The notes: generated by a model from the sequence alone, not told the origin. Shown: positions 1 to 7,868, numbered from the stretch's first letter. The stretch is 9,495 bases of DNA from Phycisphaerae bacterium (GCA_026647385.1 JAPKGY010000060.1:1-9495), one strand, 5' to 3'. A program made the numbers and translations.

Positions 1-1
1 G

Positions 2-928
2 CATCCGACGCGCGTCCTGCCGACGATCCGCCTGCGCGATCACGGCTGCGAGACGATCGCCGGCCTGTCGGAAGTGTACCTGGCCGTCGCCCACGCCGAC
101 CCCGAGCGCAAAAAGCGTTACGAGGAACCCATTCACGCCCTATTCGACCGGATCCTCGAAATCGGGCGGAACGAGCATGGCCTGCTCTACAACGTCGTCG
201 ATACCCGCACCGGCAGGCCCGTCAACGGCGACCTTTGCGACACGTGGGGATACAACTACAACGCCTTCTACACGGTCTATCTCGTCGACGGCACGACGAA
301 GTACCGCGATGCCGTCCGGCACGTCCTGTCCAACCTGAAATCCCACTACCTCGACCACCCGTGGGGTGCCGTCCAGGTCCTGGCGGACGAATTTGCCGAT
401 TCCATCGAGGGTGGCATCAACCTGTACAACCGCGAACCGATCGACTCGGTGGCGGATTGGATCGACCACTCGATCCGCAAGATGTGGGCCATCCAGAAAG
501 CCGACGGCATCGTCGAAGGCTGGCATGGCGACGGCAACTTCGCACGGACCTCGATCATGTATGCCCTGTGGAAGAGCCAGGGTGCCGCGATCCACCCCTG
601 GCGCGCGGACGTCCGCCTGGGGGCCGTCCGCGACGGGAAGACCGTTTGCCTGACCCTGACGGCCGACAAACCCTGGACCGGCCGAATCACCTTCGACCGC
701 CCGCGACACAAGGATTTCTTGCGCCTCCCGCTCGATTACCCCCGGATCAATCAGTTCCCCGAGTGGTTTACCGCCGTCGGTGACCGGCAGTACGAACTGA
801 CCGTCGACGGCAAGACCTCCACCCTCCCCGGGCGCAGCCTGTGGAAGGGACTCCCCATCGAGACCGTCCAGGAAAACACAACTCTCCATGTCCGCGTATC
901 GCCGACACCCGAGTCGGGACCGGGCTGA
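2..928 (+). CDS. Unrecognised protein, C-terminal part; probable helical-barrel (glycosidase-like) domain plus beta-rich tail
   Basis: The frame is open from the left edge, so the start lies outside the window. About 308 residues are visible, ending at TGA 926-928. The GTG at 74 is in frame but is only an internal Val, because coding-like sequence continues before it. The first two thirds are rich in aromatic residues and amphipathic helices. Segments such as DTWGYNYNAFYTVYLVDG and GWHGDGNFARTSIMYALWK resemble helix-hairpin repeats of alpha/alpha-barrel carbohydrate-active proteins. The last ~100 residues look beta-rich (VRLGAVRDGKTVCLTLTADK), like the accessory beta-sandwich such enzymes often carry. 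I do not recognise a specific family or catalytic residues, so the enzymatic role is inference from texture only. A 196-base gap separates it from the next plus-strand gene, and I see no convincing terminator between them. Confidence 0.75.
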   Translation, partial: HPTRVLPTIRLRDHGCETIAGLSEVYLAVAHADPERKKRYEEPIHALFDRILEIGRNEHGLLYNVVDTRTGRPVNGDLCDTWGYNYNAFYTVYLVDGTTKYRDAVRHVLSNLKSHYLDHPWGAVQVLADEFADSIEGGINLYNREPIDSVADWIDHSIRKMWAIQKADGIVEGWHGDGNFARTSIMYALWKSQGAAIHPWRADVRLGAVRDGKTVCLTLTADKPWTGRITFDRPRHKDFLRLPLDYPRINQFPEWFTAVGDRQYELTVDGKTSTLPGRSLWKGLPIETVQENTTLHVRVSPTPESGPG

Positions 929-1006
929 GGTGAGACAGAGATCTTCCGACCCCGCGCCGCGTTCCTGCAACAGATTCGAGTAAATACCCCGGCCGCCCGG
1001 CTCGCC

Positions 1007-1036
1007 TTGTCGGCCGCGAAGCACAGCGGCTATACT
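1007..1036 (+). promoter_or_regulatory. Candidate sigma-70-type promoter for the aldo/keto reductase gene
   Basis: TTGTCG (1007-1012) and TATACT (1031-1036) are separated by 18 bases, a fair match to a housekeeping promoter. Transcription would begin near 1043, giving a leader of about 80 bases before the ATG at 1125. A short dyad, ACTTG-TGAG-CAAGT (1034-1047), overlaps the -10 element and the predicted start and could be an operator. This is motif reading only. Confidence 0.4.
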
Positions 1037-1124
1037 TGTGAGCAAGTCGCGTGGCATGCCATGCCCGGGTTTCGTTCGCATGGACGCGCGATTATCCCGT
1101 CAACCGTGCAAAAGGAGCACCCAC

Positions 1125-2531
1125 ATGTCGCGGACACCGGATAGCGGCAAGCTTGATCGCCGTCGGTTTATCAAGGCTACAGCCGCCGGCGTGGGCGCGG
1201 CCGCGGTGGTCGGTGCGATCGCACAATCAGCCGAAGAGAAAGCGCCGGCCGACGCCCCCGCCGCCAAGGTCGACGAAAAAGTGCTCGTCCGGCGTACCGA
1301 GGTCCCCGGCATGGAGTACGCGCGCCTTGGCCGAACCAACTGGATGGTCAGCCGCATCGTCGCCGGCTGGTGCCGCGACCTCTCACTTCATCGCCGGCTG
1401 CTCCAGCGCGGAGTCAACTATTACGACTGCGCCCGCGGCTACGGCAACTACGAAGTCGAACTCAAGGATTTCCTCAAGAGCTTCCGCGACAAAGTCTTCA
1501 TCGTCAGCAAGGCCACCGACGTGGCCGGCTACGAGAAAATCGACGACGACGTGGTCACGATCTACCGCAAGGCGATGAAGGACTTCCTCGGCGACGGCGA
1601 GGGCGACCTGCTCGCGCTGCACAAGAAGGCGGTCGAAAAGCAGAAGGCGAGCGGCGAGAAACCCGACCTTCGCTCCGCGGGCCGGCGAATGGCTGCGCTC
1701 TACTCCCAGAAGCTCGACGAGTCGCTCAGCCGCCTCGGCATCGATCACGTCGACGCCTATTTCGTTCACGGCGTCGCCATCCCCTGGCTGTTCGACTGCC
1801 TCGAAGTCTGGGAAGCCTACGAAAAAGCCCACAAGGCCGGCAAGGTCAAGCACTTCGCCTTCAGTTGCCACGCCAATCACAAGGAAGTGCTGGCCGCCGC
1901 CGGCGCCGCCAACGACCGCGGCCCGTGGAAGATCGACCTGATCATGCCCGGCGTCAATCCCGAAAGCTTCGACAAGCTCAAACCCGAGCTGCAGGCCCTC
2001 AAGAAACAGGACGTCGGCATCGTCGCGATGAAAACCAAGGGCATCGCCAACCGCCCGGTCGACGGCCGCGAGGAAAAGTTCAAATCGCTCATGGGCGACC
2101 GAAAGTACAACGAGTGGGAGCGGGCCAAGCTCTGGATGCTCAACCTGGCCGAAGGCTACGTCGACAACGTGATCGCCGCCATCAAGAACGTCGACGAGAT
2201 GGATCGCACGCTCGGCCTGGCGACCGTCAAGCTGTCGGCGGAGGCCAAGCGCGAGCTGCGGGCCCTGGTCAAATACGAGATGGCCGGTGCCTGCCACCTG
2301 TGCGGCGATTGCCAGTCGGCCTGCCCCGAGCACATCGCCCTCACCGACATGATCCGTTACCACGCCTACGTCCACCAGTACGACGAGAGGCAGTACGCCC
2401 GCGAACTCTACGCCAAAGCCGGCTACGATCCCGCCCGCCTGTGCACCGGCTGCGGCAAGTGCGCCGACGCCTGCACCTCCGGCGTGGAGATCACCCGGAT
2501 CATCAGGGAACTGTCGGTTTGCATGGCGTAG
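1125..2531 (+). CDS. Tat-exported aldo/keto reductase with C-terminal 4Fe-4S ferredoxin-like domain
   Basis: This 468-residue protein starts at ATG 1125, seven bases after AAAGGAG (1111-1117). The frame is open further upstream from 1038, but this start places a Tat signal at the N terminus: DRRRFIK at residues 11-17, a hydrophobic stretch at 18-33, and a possible AIA|Q cleavage at 33/34. The aldo/keto reductase domain spans about 63-375. The tetrad is visible as D101, Y106 (D-x4-Y-G), K129 (VSKAT) and H215 (YFVHG). The C terminus has two CxxCxxCxxxC clusters, C390/393/396/400 and C440/443/446/450, expected to hold two 4Fe-4S centres. Family knowledge suggests NAD(P)H-dependent carbonyl reduction or the reverse, with electrons possibly passed through the clusters; the substrate is unknown. 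Tat export fits a cofactor-loaded protein folded before transport. Residues ~133-190 form a charged insertion between K129 and the next conserved helix. Confidence 0.93.
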   Translation: MSRTPDSGKLDRRRFIKATAAGVGAAAVVGAIAQSAEEKAPADAPAAKVDEKVLVRRTEVPGMEYARLGRTNWMVSRIVAGWCRDLSLHRRLLQRGVNYYDCARGYGNYEVELKDFLKSFRDKVFIVSKATDVAGYEKIDDDVVTIYRKAMKDFLGDGEGDLLALHKKAVEKQKASGEKPDLRSAGRRMAALYSQKLDESLSRLGIDHVDAYFVHGVAIPWLFDCLEVWEAYEKAHKAGKVKHFAFSCHANHKEVLAAAGAANDRGPWKIDLIMPGVNPESFDKLKPELQALKKQDVGIVAMKTKGIANRPVDGREEKFKSLMGDRKYNEWERAKLWMLNLAEGYVDNVIAAIKNVDEMDRTLGLATVKLSAEAKRELRALVKYEMAGACHLCGDCQSACPEHIALTDMIRYHAYVHQYDERQYARELYAKAGYDPARLCTGCGKCADACTSGVEITRIIRELSVCMA

Positions 2532-2556
2532 CGTTCCCGCACCGTCGCGGATCGAC

Positions 2557-2576
2557 GGCCGCTCCGGCGAGCGGCC
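2557..2576 (+). terminator. Terminator-like GC hairpin after the aldo/keto reductase gene
   Basis: GGCCGCTC (2557-2564) and GAGCGGCC (2569-2576) form a perfect 8-bp stem with a CGGC tetraloop, 25 bases after the stop codon. No U-run follows, so it may be a U-less terminator, an mRNA-stabilising hairpin, or a transcriptional buffer between the two convergent genes. Confidence 0.45.
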
Positions 2577-2661
2577 ATACCGACCGTTCGCACGGGCCCG
2601 GCCCGGGATGACTCACCCGCGGCGCGCGAGGATAGGCCACCGGGCCGCCACCAGTGGACGG

Positions 2662-2678
2662 TCACCGTGAGCCGGTGA
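2662..2678 (-). terminator. Weak hairpin just after the outer-membrane channel gene
   Basis: Read on the minus strand, TCACCG-GCTCA-CGGTGA forms a 6-bp stem with a 5-base loop, 8 bases past the stop of the outer-membrane lipoprotein gene. There is no U-run. It is the only hairpin close to the end of the efflux operon, so it is a candidate 3' end, but the support is thin. Confidence 0.25.
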
Positions 2679-2686
2679 GCACCCCG

Positions 2687-4321
2687 TCAATTCATCGTCG
2701 GCCGGGTTTCCGCGGACGACTCCGCCTGCTCCGGAGGCTGCCAGCCGCCGCCGAGGGCTTTGTACAGGCTGATCAGGTTGGTGATAATGGTCGTCTGGCT
2801 CTGGACCATGGCGTCCTGAGAGGCATAGACCGCGCGCTGCGCTTCGAGCACGTTCAGGAACGGGCCGAGGCCGCCGGTGTACAACTCGTTGCTCAGCTTT
2901 CGCGACAAACGGCTGGACCTGACCGCATCGGTCAGCGCGAGGTACCGGTCCTGCTCGTTCAGGTAGGCTACCAGGGAATTCTCAACGTCCTGGAAGGCGA
3001 GCAGGACGGTTTGCTCGTAAACAGCCGCGGCCTGATCCTGTTGGGCATCCTGAATCTCGATGTTCGCGCGAATCCGCCACCCATCGAACACGGGCCAACT
3101 CACGCCCGGACCGATCGACCACGACAGGCTGTCGCGTTCGAGGAGATGATTGATGTTCCGGCTCTGGGCTCCGAATGAACCGGTCAGCGAGAATTTCGGG
3201 AACAGGTCGGCCATCGCTTCACCGACGCGGGCGGTGGCGGCCGCCAGTTGCCGTTCAGCCGCCCGAACATCGGGCCGTCTTCGCAGCAGCTCCGAGGGCA
3301 GGCCGACCGCCACGCTGGCCGGCACCTTCGGAATCGGCGCCGTTTCGGCCAGCTCCCGCTCCAGGCTCGCCGGCGTCTGACCCAGAAGAACGCCGAGCTG
3401 ATAGATCGACTGCTTGATGGCCGTCACCAGCAGAGGGACCTGCGATCGGGTGGAGGCATATTGCGTCTGCGCCTGAGCCACTTCCAGCTCGCTGCCGAAC
3501 CCGCTTCGCAAGAGATCCTGGGTTACATCCACGGTGTCCTTCTGGGCCGCGAGGTTCTCGACCGCGATCTCCAGCCTGTGCTGAAAACCCCGCAGTTGCA
3601 CGTAGTTCAGGGCCACTTCCGACAGCAGGGTGATGAGCACGTCGTTGCGGCCCTCCTCGGCCGCAGCCAGATCCGCGTCGGCGGCCTCGACCGCTCGTCG
3701 CAGGCCGCCGAAAACGTCCAGCTCCCAACTCGCATCAAAGCCCGCCTGGAAAAGGTTCTGTCCGCGATGGTGGGCGACCTCCTCCGGCCCGAGCTTCTCA
3801 TCGATCACCGTCGACGCCACTGAATTCAGCGCCCGTTCGGCGATGCCGCCGGCGGACACCGGCTGCCCCGAGGTCAGCGCTCCGCCGGCCGCGCCCAAGG
3901 CGGCCTGGCCCACCTTCGGCGCAAGGCCGGTCTGTCCGACCGGCTTCGGCCCGGTGTTCAGGCTGCCTCCACGATAATCATAGGAAGAAGACACGCCGAC
4001 CTGAGGCCAAAGATCGGCTGCAATGAAGCTCCGTGCCGCCCGAGCTTCACGGACCCGCGCGGTCGCCACGCGCAAATCCAGATTCGATTCCGCCGCCCGC
4101 TCGAGGAGCGATTCCAGCATCGGGTCGTTGAACGCCCGCCACCACGAGTCCACCCGGGCGGGTTCGGTGGTTAAGCCGGCAGGTTGGCTCGACGGCGCCG
4201 TCGCAGGTTGAACGCCGCTCCATTTCGACGGAGTCTGAGTCGCGGGGGTTTCGTAATTCGGCCCGACCATGCAGCCGCTGACCGCGGCCAGCCCGACAAG
4301 GCTCGCCCAAAGCAATCGCAT
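2687..4321 (-). CDS. RND/ABC efflux outer-membrane lipoprotein, OprM/NodT type (TolC-like channel)
   Basis: A 544-residue protein. ATG 4321 is preferred over ATG 4333 because GGAGAG sits about six bases before it and it begins a clean lipoprotein signal (MRLLWASLVGLAAVSGC) with VSGC as lipobox and C17 as the acylated residue. VGPNYETP follows at once, typical of the OprM/NodT family. Two outer-membrane efflux repeats are visible, roughly residues 60-310 and 340-525. They include DASWELDVFGGLRRAVEAA (~196-214), LRRRPDVRAAERQLAAA (346-362), WPVFDGWRIRANI (409-421) and FLNVLEAQRAVYASQDA (488-504). Homologues form trimeric channels spanning the outer membrane and reaching into the periplasm to meet the adaptor. 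It is last in the operon, 45 bases after the permease stop. Residues ~112-190 form an expanded Gly/Ala-rich segment, longer than I expect for this family. Confidence 0.93.
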   Translation of the reverse strand: MRLLWASLVGLAAVSGCMVGPNYETPATQTPSKWSGVQPATAPSSQPAGLTTEPARVDSWWRAFNDPMLESLLERAAESNLDLRVATARVREARAARSFIAADLWPQVGVSSSYDYRGGSLNTGPKPVGQTGLAPKVGQAALGAAGGALTSGQPVSAGGIAERALNSVASTVIDEKLGPEEVAHHRGQNLFQAGFDASWELDVFGGLRRAVEAADADLAAAEEGRNDVLITLLSEVALNYVQLRGFQHRLEIAVENLAAQKDTVDVTQDLLRSGFGSELEVAQAQTQYASTRSQVPLLVTAIKQSIYQLGVLLGQTPASLERELAETAPIPKVPASVAVGLPSELLRRRPDVRAAERQLAAATARVGEAMADLFPKFSLTGSFGAQSRNINHLLERDSLSWSIGPGVSWPVFDGWRIRANIEIQDAQQDQAAAVYEQTVLLAFQDVENSLVAYLNEQDRYLALTDAVRSSRLSRKLSNELYTGGLGPFLNVLEAQRAVYASQDAMVQSQTTIITNLISLYKALGGGWQPPEQAESSAETRPTMN

Positions 4322-4366
4322 GTCGCTCTCCATTCAACGGGGCTGCTTCCCGCGCCCGGCGCCCGG

Positions 4367-5746
4367 TCACTCATAGCGGAGGGCTTCGATCGGGTCCAGT
4401 CGGGACGCCTTCCAGGCCGGGTAATACCCGAAAACCACGCCCACGGTGACGGAAACCGCCACCGACGCCACAATGGCGGCGACCGAAAGCTCCGTGGGCC
4501 AATCCAGGAGGTTGCGAATCACCAGCGAGCTGCCTCGCCCGATCAGGATGCCGAAGGTCCCACCCGCCAGGCACAACACGATGGACTCGACGAGGAACTG
4601 ACGCAGGATGTCGCGCCCCCTGGCCCCGACGGCCATCCGCAAGCCGATCTCCCGCGTTCGCTCCGTCACCGAAACCAGCATGATGTTCATGATCCCCACG
4701 CCGCCGACCATGAGCGAAATCAACGCCACCGACAACAGCAGTTTTGTCATCACGCTGCTCGTTTCGCTCAAGCGCTTGCTGATCTCGGCCATGTCCCGAA
4801 TACTGAAGTCGTCCGGCTCGCCGGGCTTGATCTTGTGCCGCTCGCGCAGGACCGCGGTCATCTGATCAACGGCAGCCTGCACATGGTCGGGGGACCGCGC
4901 CGCCGCGATGATGTGATGCACGCTGAAGAACCGGACGGGCAGCGGATTGTTCGCGAGCTGGTTGGCCGACGGCACTGGGTACAGACTCCTCTGACCGGGG
5001 TAAAGATTGTTGAGCGTGTTGATCTGCTGGCCTGACGACTGGGCGGCCGCGGTCTGGTTCTCGCTCGACGAACTCGACACGCGCCGTTTGAGCGTCGTCC
5101 ACGGCACCAGCACGAGGTCGTCCTGGTCCAGGCCCATCACGTTCGTGCCCTTGGCACTGAGAACGCCAATCACCTTGAACGATACGTTCCGAACGCGGAC
5201 GTCCCGGCCGACCGGCGGCTCATCGCCGAACAGTTCTCTCACGACCGTCTGCCCCAGGAGGCACACCTTGCGGGCACTTCTCACGTCCTGCATCGTGAAA
5301 GGCTCGCCCTCGGAAACACTCCACTCCCGCACATCCAGATATGCCGGCGTAACGCCGTCGAGATACATGGGAACCCAATTCTTGTTCTTGTAGACCACCT
5401 GTGCCCGACCGTGGACGAGAGGCGTCGCCGCGCGAACCGCGGGACACTCCCGCAGGACGGCCTCGGCATCCTCGTCCGTCAGGGTCATGGCGCTGCCGCC
5501 GCCGAACGACACACCGCCGCTCGAAGCCGTCCCCGGCGAGACGGAGAGATTATCCGCCCCCATGCTTGCGATCGACCGCGCAATCGCATTGGATGAGCCG
5601 TTGCCGAGTTCCATCATGGCGATGACCGCGGCCACGCCGATCACGATTCCCAGGGTCGTCAGCGCCGAGCGCATCTTGTTCCGGCGCAGCGCATGAAACG
5701 CGGTCCGGAGTGTACGCGAGCCGATCTGCCCCGAACTCCAGTTCAC
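4367..5746 (-). CDS. MacB-type ABC transporter permease (FtsX-like)
   Basis: A 459-residue inner-membrane protein. Start GTG 5746 overlaps the ATPase stop as GTGA, indicating translational coupling. Topology matches the MacB permease: a cytoplasmic N-terminal helix, TM1 at ~28-47 (ALTTLGIVIGVAAVIAMMEL), a large periplasmic domain at ~48-333, then TM2 (~334-360), TM3 (~384-408) and TM4 (~420-441). The conserved cytoplasmic loop TERTREIGLRMAVGARGRDI (361-380) contacts the ATPase, and the ending PAWKASRLDPIEALRYE is the family signature. Members of this family couple ATP hydrolysis in the cytoplasm to periplasmic movement that drives substrate out through the TolC-like channel. In E. coli MacB the ATPase and permease are fused; here they are separate genes. 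Residues ~221-268 form a Ser/Gln/Asn-rich insertion in the periplasmic domain. The substrate cannot be read from sequence. Confidence 0.94.
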   Translation of the reverse strand: MNWSSGQIGSRTLRTAFHALRRNKMRSALTTLGIVIGVAAVIAMMELGNGSSNAIARSIASMGADNLSVSPGTASSGGVSFGGGSAMTLTDEDAEAVLRECPAVRAATPLVHGRAQVVYKNKNWVPMYLDGVTPAYLDVREWSVSEGEPFTMQDVRSARKVCLLGQTVVRELFGDEPPVGRDVRVRNVSFKVIGVLSAKGTNVMGLDQDDLVLVPWTTLKRRVSSSSSENQTAAAQSSGQQINTLNNLYPGQRSLYPVPSANQLANNPLPVRFFSVHHIIAAARSPDHVQAAVDQMTAVLRERHKIKPGEPDDFSIRDMAEISKRLSETSSVMTKLLLSVALISLMVGGVGIMNIMLVSVTERTREIGLRMAVGARGRDILRQFLVESIVLCLAGGTFGILIGRGSSLVIRNLLDWPTELSVAAIVASVAVSVTVGVVFGYYPAWKASRLDPIEALRYE

Positions 5747-6474
5747 GCCTTGCCCCCCCGGATTTCGTTGCCGACGCCGTCCGCCCCCCCACCGTCGCCG
5801 TTGGCGATCAAACCGTCGTGGATGCGGATCGTGCGCCGGGCGTGCTTCGCCACCCCCGCATCGTGGGTCACGAGGATAATCGTGAGGTCGTCCTTCTCAT
5901 GAAGCTCCTGAAACATGCGGAGCGTCTCCTCGCTCGTGCGCGAGTCGAGATTGCCCGTGGGCTCGTCCGCGAGCAAGACCGAGGGATTGCCGATCAGCGC
6001 CCGGGCGATCGCGACCCGTTGCTGCTGGCCGCCGGACAACTGGGAAGGCTCGTGGTGCGCCCGATCGCTCAGCCCGACGCGATCCAGCATTGCCAGGGCC
6101 CGCTCGCGCCCCTCCCGGCTGGAAACACCGTTCGAGCAATACAGCAGCGGCACCATCACGTTCTCAAGCGCGCTCGTCCGCGGCAGCAGGTTGAAGCTCT
6201 GGAAGACAAAGCCGATCCTGCGGTTCCGCAGCAGCGCCCGCTCGTCCGCCGAGAGCCTCGAGATCTCCTGGCCGTCGAGCCAGTACAGCCCCGAGGTCGC
6301 GTGATCGAGGCAGCCCAGGATGTTCATGAGCGTGGTCTTGCCCGAGCCGGACGCACCCATCAAGGCGACCATCTCCCCCCGCTCGACGCTCAGGGACACG
6401 CCTTTGAGCACCGGGAGTTCGACCTCCCCCAGATGGTAGGTCTTGCGAATATCCTGGAGTTCGATCAGGCTCAT
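5743..6474 (-). CDS. MacB/LolD-type ABC transporter ATP-binding protein
   Basis: A 243-residue nucleotide-binding subunit with every expected motif: Walker A GASGSGKT (40-47), Q-loop Q92 (FVFQSFNLL), signature LSGGQ (146-150) followed by QQRVAIARAL, Walker B VLLADE (166-171), D-loop NLDS, and H-loop H204 (LVTHD). The N-terminal pattern LIELQDIRKTYHLGEVELPV is characteristic of the MacB/LolD/FtsE subgroup. I chose ATG 6474, which gives MSLIELQD and has GGGTGAG shortly upstream. ATG 6504 is a real alternative: it overlaps the adaptor stop as ATGA and would add ten residues (MTDRSGTGET). The frame remains open to 6696, but that part is the shadow of the adaptor gene. It energises the permease encoded immediately downstream. 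The C-terminal ~20 residues are Gly-rich. Confidence 0.95.
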   Translation of the reverse strand: MSLIELQDIRKTYHLGEVELPVLKGVSLSVERGEMVALMGASGSGKTTLMNILGCLDHATSGLYWLDGQEISRLSADERALLRNRRIGFVFQSFNLLPRTSALENVMVPLLYCSNGVSSREGRERALAMLDRVGLSDRAHHEPSQLSGGQQQRVAIARALIGNPSVLLADEPTGNLDSRTSEETLRMFQELHEKDDLTIILVTHDAGVAKHARRTIRIHDGLIANGDGGGADGVGNEIRGGKA

Positions 6475-6500
6475 CGTCTCACCCGTCCCCGACCGATCCG

Positions 6501-7835
6501 TCATACCCCGCGGCGTCGGCCGATGACCTGCGGTGCAAACGGGCTGGCGGCGCCCCCGACCTGTCCTTCCTCCATCTCGCCCACGACGACCACGTCCCCT
6601 TCCTCCAGCACACCGTCCTCGATCGTCGTCACGATCATGTCGGTGAGCCCGACGCGCACGTCCACCGGCCGAAGGAAACGCCCGTCCTGAACCCAAAGAG
6701 TTCCGGCCTTTTGCGCGGGCCTGCTCTCAGGTCCGCCGGACTCGCCTGCCTGCGTCGACGCGGCCCCGGCTGCACCCCCGCCGAGGATCTTGCCGCGGGC
6801 GTCCGGCGCGATGAGATGCTGAGGCGGTGTGTACCGCAACGCCCCGTTCGGCACCAACAACACGTCCCGGCAATGAGCGACCTCGAATTCGACGTTCGCG
6901 GTCAGATACGGAAGCAGCTTGCCGTCCTTGTTGTCCGTGTTGACCTCGACCGTGTAGGTGACGACATTTTGCGTCATGCTGGCGTTCAGGCGGATCTTGC
7001 CCACCGAGCCGTAGAAGATCTCGTCGGGAAACGCATCGACCGTGAACGTCACCGGCTGACCCGGATAGATGCTGCCGATGTCCGTCTCGTTCACCGCGAC
7101 CCAGACCTGCATCTTGCGCAAGTCCTTGGCGATCAGGAAGAGGCTGGGGGCGTTGAGGCTCGCGACCACGGTCTGCCCGATGTTGACCCGGCGATCCACG
7201 ATAACACCCTTGACCGGCGATTTGATCGTGCAGTAGCTGAGATTCGTCTTGGCCCGATCCAGCACGGCCTTCGCCTGGAGAACGGTCTTCTGGGCCTGGA
7301 CCACGGTAGCGTCGCCGACCGCCACGGTGGCGACCGCCGTCTGATAGGCCGCCTCGTACGAGTCGTAATCCGTGGCTGACAGCGCTCGCGACGGCCCCAG
7401 TTCCTTGGCCCGTTTCCAGTTCTGCTCGGCCTGGCGGAGCTTCGCTTTCATCTGGCCAAGGTCTGCCTGGGCCCGCTGGACGTTGGCCTCCGCCTGCTCG
7501 ACCTGGGCGGTGGCGTGCTGTACGTCCGATTCGTAAACAGAGGTATCGATCAGGGCCAGGATAGTGCCCTGTTCGACGACCGAACCGTAGTCGATAGGCC
7601 GACCGCTGTTGTTCGGATCCTTGCCGAACTCCAGGATCCTGCCCGCCACCTGCGCGCCCACGTCGACCAGCTCTTCCGGTTCGACCGTCCCCGTCGCACT
7701 GATGGTGACCAGCAGGTCGCCGCGGGTCACCGTCGTCGTCCGGAAGGCGACGGCGGCATCGCCACCTCCGTAGCGGTACCAGAGCCCCACCCCCCCTGCC
7801 GCCAGCAGTACCAACAGAACCAGTGCTTTTTTCAT
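6501..7835 (-). CDS. MacA/HlyD-type periplasmic adaptor (membrane fusion protein)
   Basis: A 444-residue adaptor. Start ATG 7835 has GGAGAG about seven bases upstream and opens an uncleaved N-terminal anchor (MKKALVLLVLLAAGGVGLWY). The in-frame ATG at 7850 would place five residues before it and has no comparable ribosome site. Domains: first lipoyl half ~56-98 (GAQVAGRILEF ... VVEQGTILALIDTS), an Ala/Gln-rich coiled-coil hairpin ~100-198, second lipoyl half ~200-230 (TIKSPVKGVIVDRRVNIGQT), beta-barrel ~240-320 (VWVAVNETDIGSIYPGQPV), and membrane-proximal domain ~325-425 with a disordered Gly/Ser/Pro linker at ~350-378. Adaptors of this family link the inner-membrane pump to the outer-membrane channel. 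GKDPNNSGRPIDYGS (71-85) is an insertion before the first lipoyl turn. It begins 33 bases after the regulator stop, and its own stop overlaps the possible upstream ATPase start. Confidence 0.94.
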   Translation of the reverse strand: MKKALVLLVLLAAGGVGLWYRYGGGDAAVAFRTTTVTRGDLLVTISATGTVEPEELVDVGAQVAGRILEFGKDPNNSGRPIDYGSVVEQGTILALIDTSVYESDVQHATAQVEQAEANVQRAQADLGQMKAKLRQAEQNWKRAKELGPSRALSATDYDSYEAAYQTAVATVAVGDATVVQAQKTVLQAKAVLDRAKTNLSYCTIKSPVKGVIVDRRVNIGQTVVASLNAPSLFLIAKDLRKMQVWVAVNETDIGSIYPGQPVTFTVDAFPDEIFYGSVGKIRLNASMTQNVVTYTVEVNTDNKDGKLLPYLTANVEFEVAHCRDVLLVPNGALRYTPPQHLIAPDARGKILGGGAAGAASTQAGESGGPESRPAQKAGTLWVQDGRFLRPVDVRVGLTDMIVTTIEDGVLEEGDVVVVGEMEEGQVGGAASPFAPQVIGRRRGV

Positions 7836-7868
7836 ACCAACTCTCCGCATTCAGCCGCGTTGCGTCTC

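Noticed and set aside
1053..1069. Palindromes GGCATGCC and CCCGGG in the aldo/keto reductase leader
   Set aside because: Short palindromes like these are expected by chance at this GC content, and no spacing or repetition suggests a site.
140..1081. Long minus-strand frame opposite the first gene
   Set aside because: It is a by-product of high GC content. The plus strand shows the coherent protein, and the antisense product has no domain-like pattern.
1383..2375. Minus-strand frame opposite the aldo/keto reductase
   Set aside because: The translated product is a Val/Asp/Gly-rich shadow, whereas the plus strand carries clear catalytic and Fe-S motifs.
4322..4333. Upstream ATG of the outer-membrane channel gene (four additional residues)
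   Set aside because: That ATG overlaps the ribosome site of the next ATG and would place charged residues before an otherwise standard lipoprotein signal.
5710..6690. Plus-strand frame opposite the ATPase gene
   Set aside because: It is antisense to a gene with all ABC motifs in place, and has no family features or start signal.
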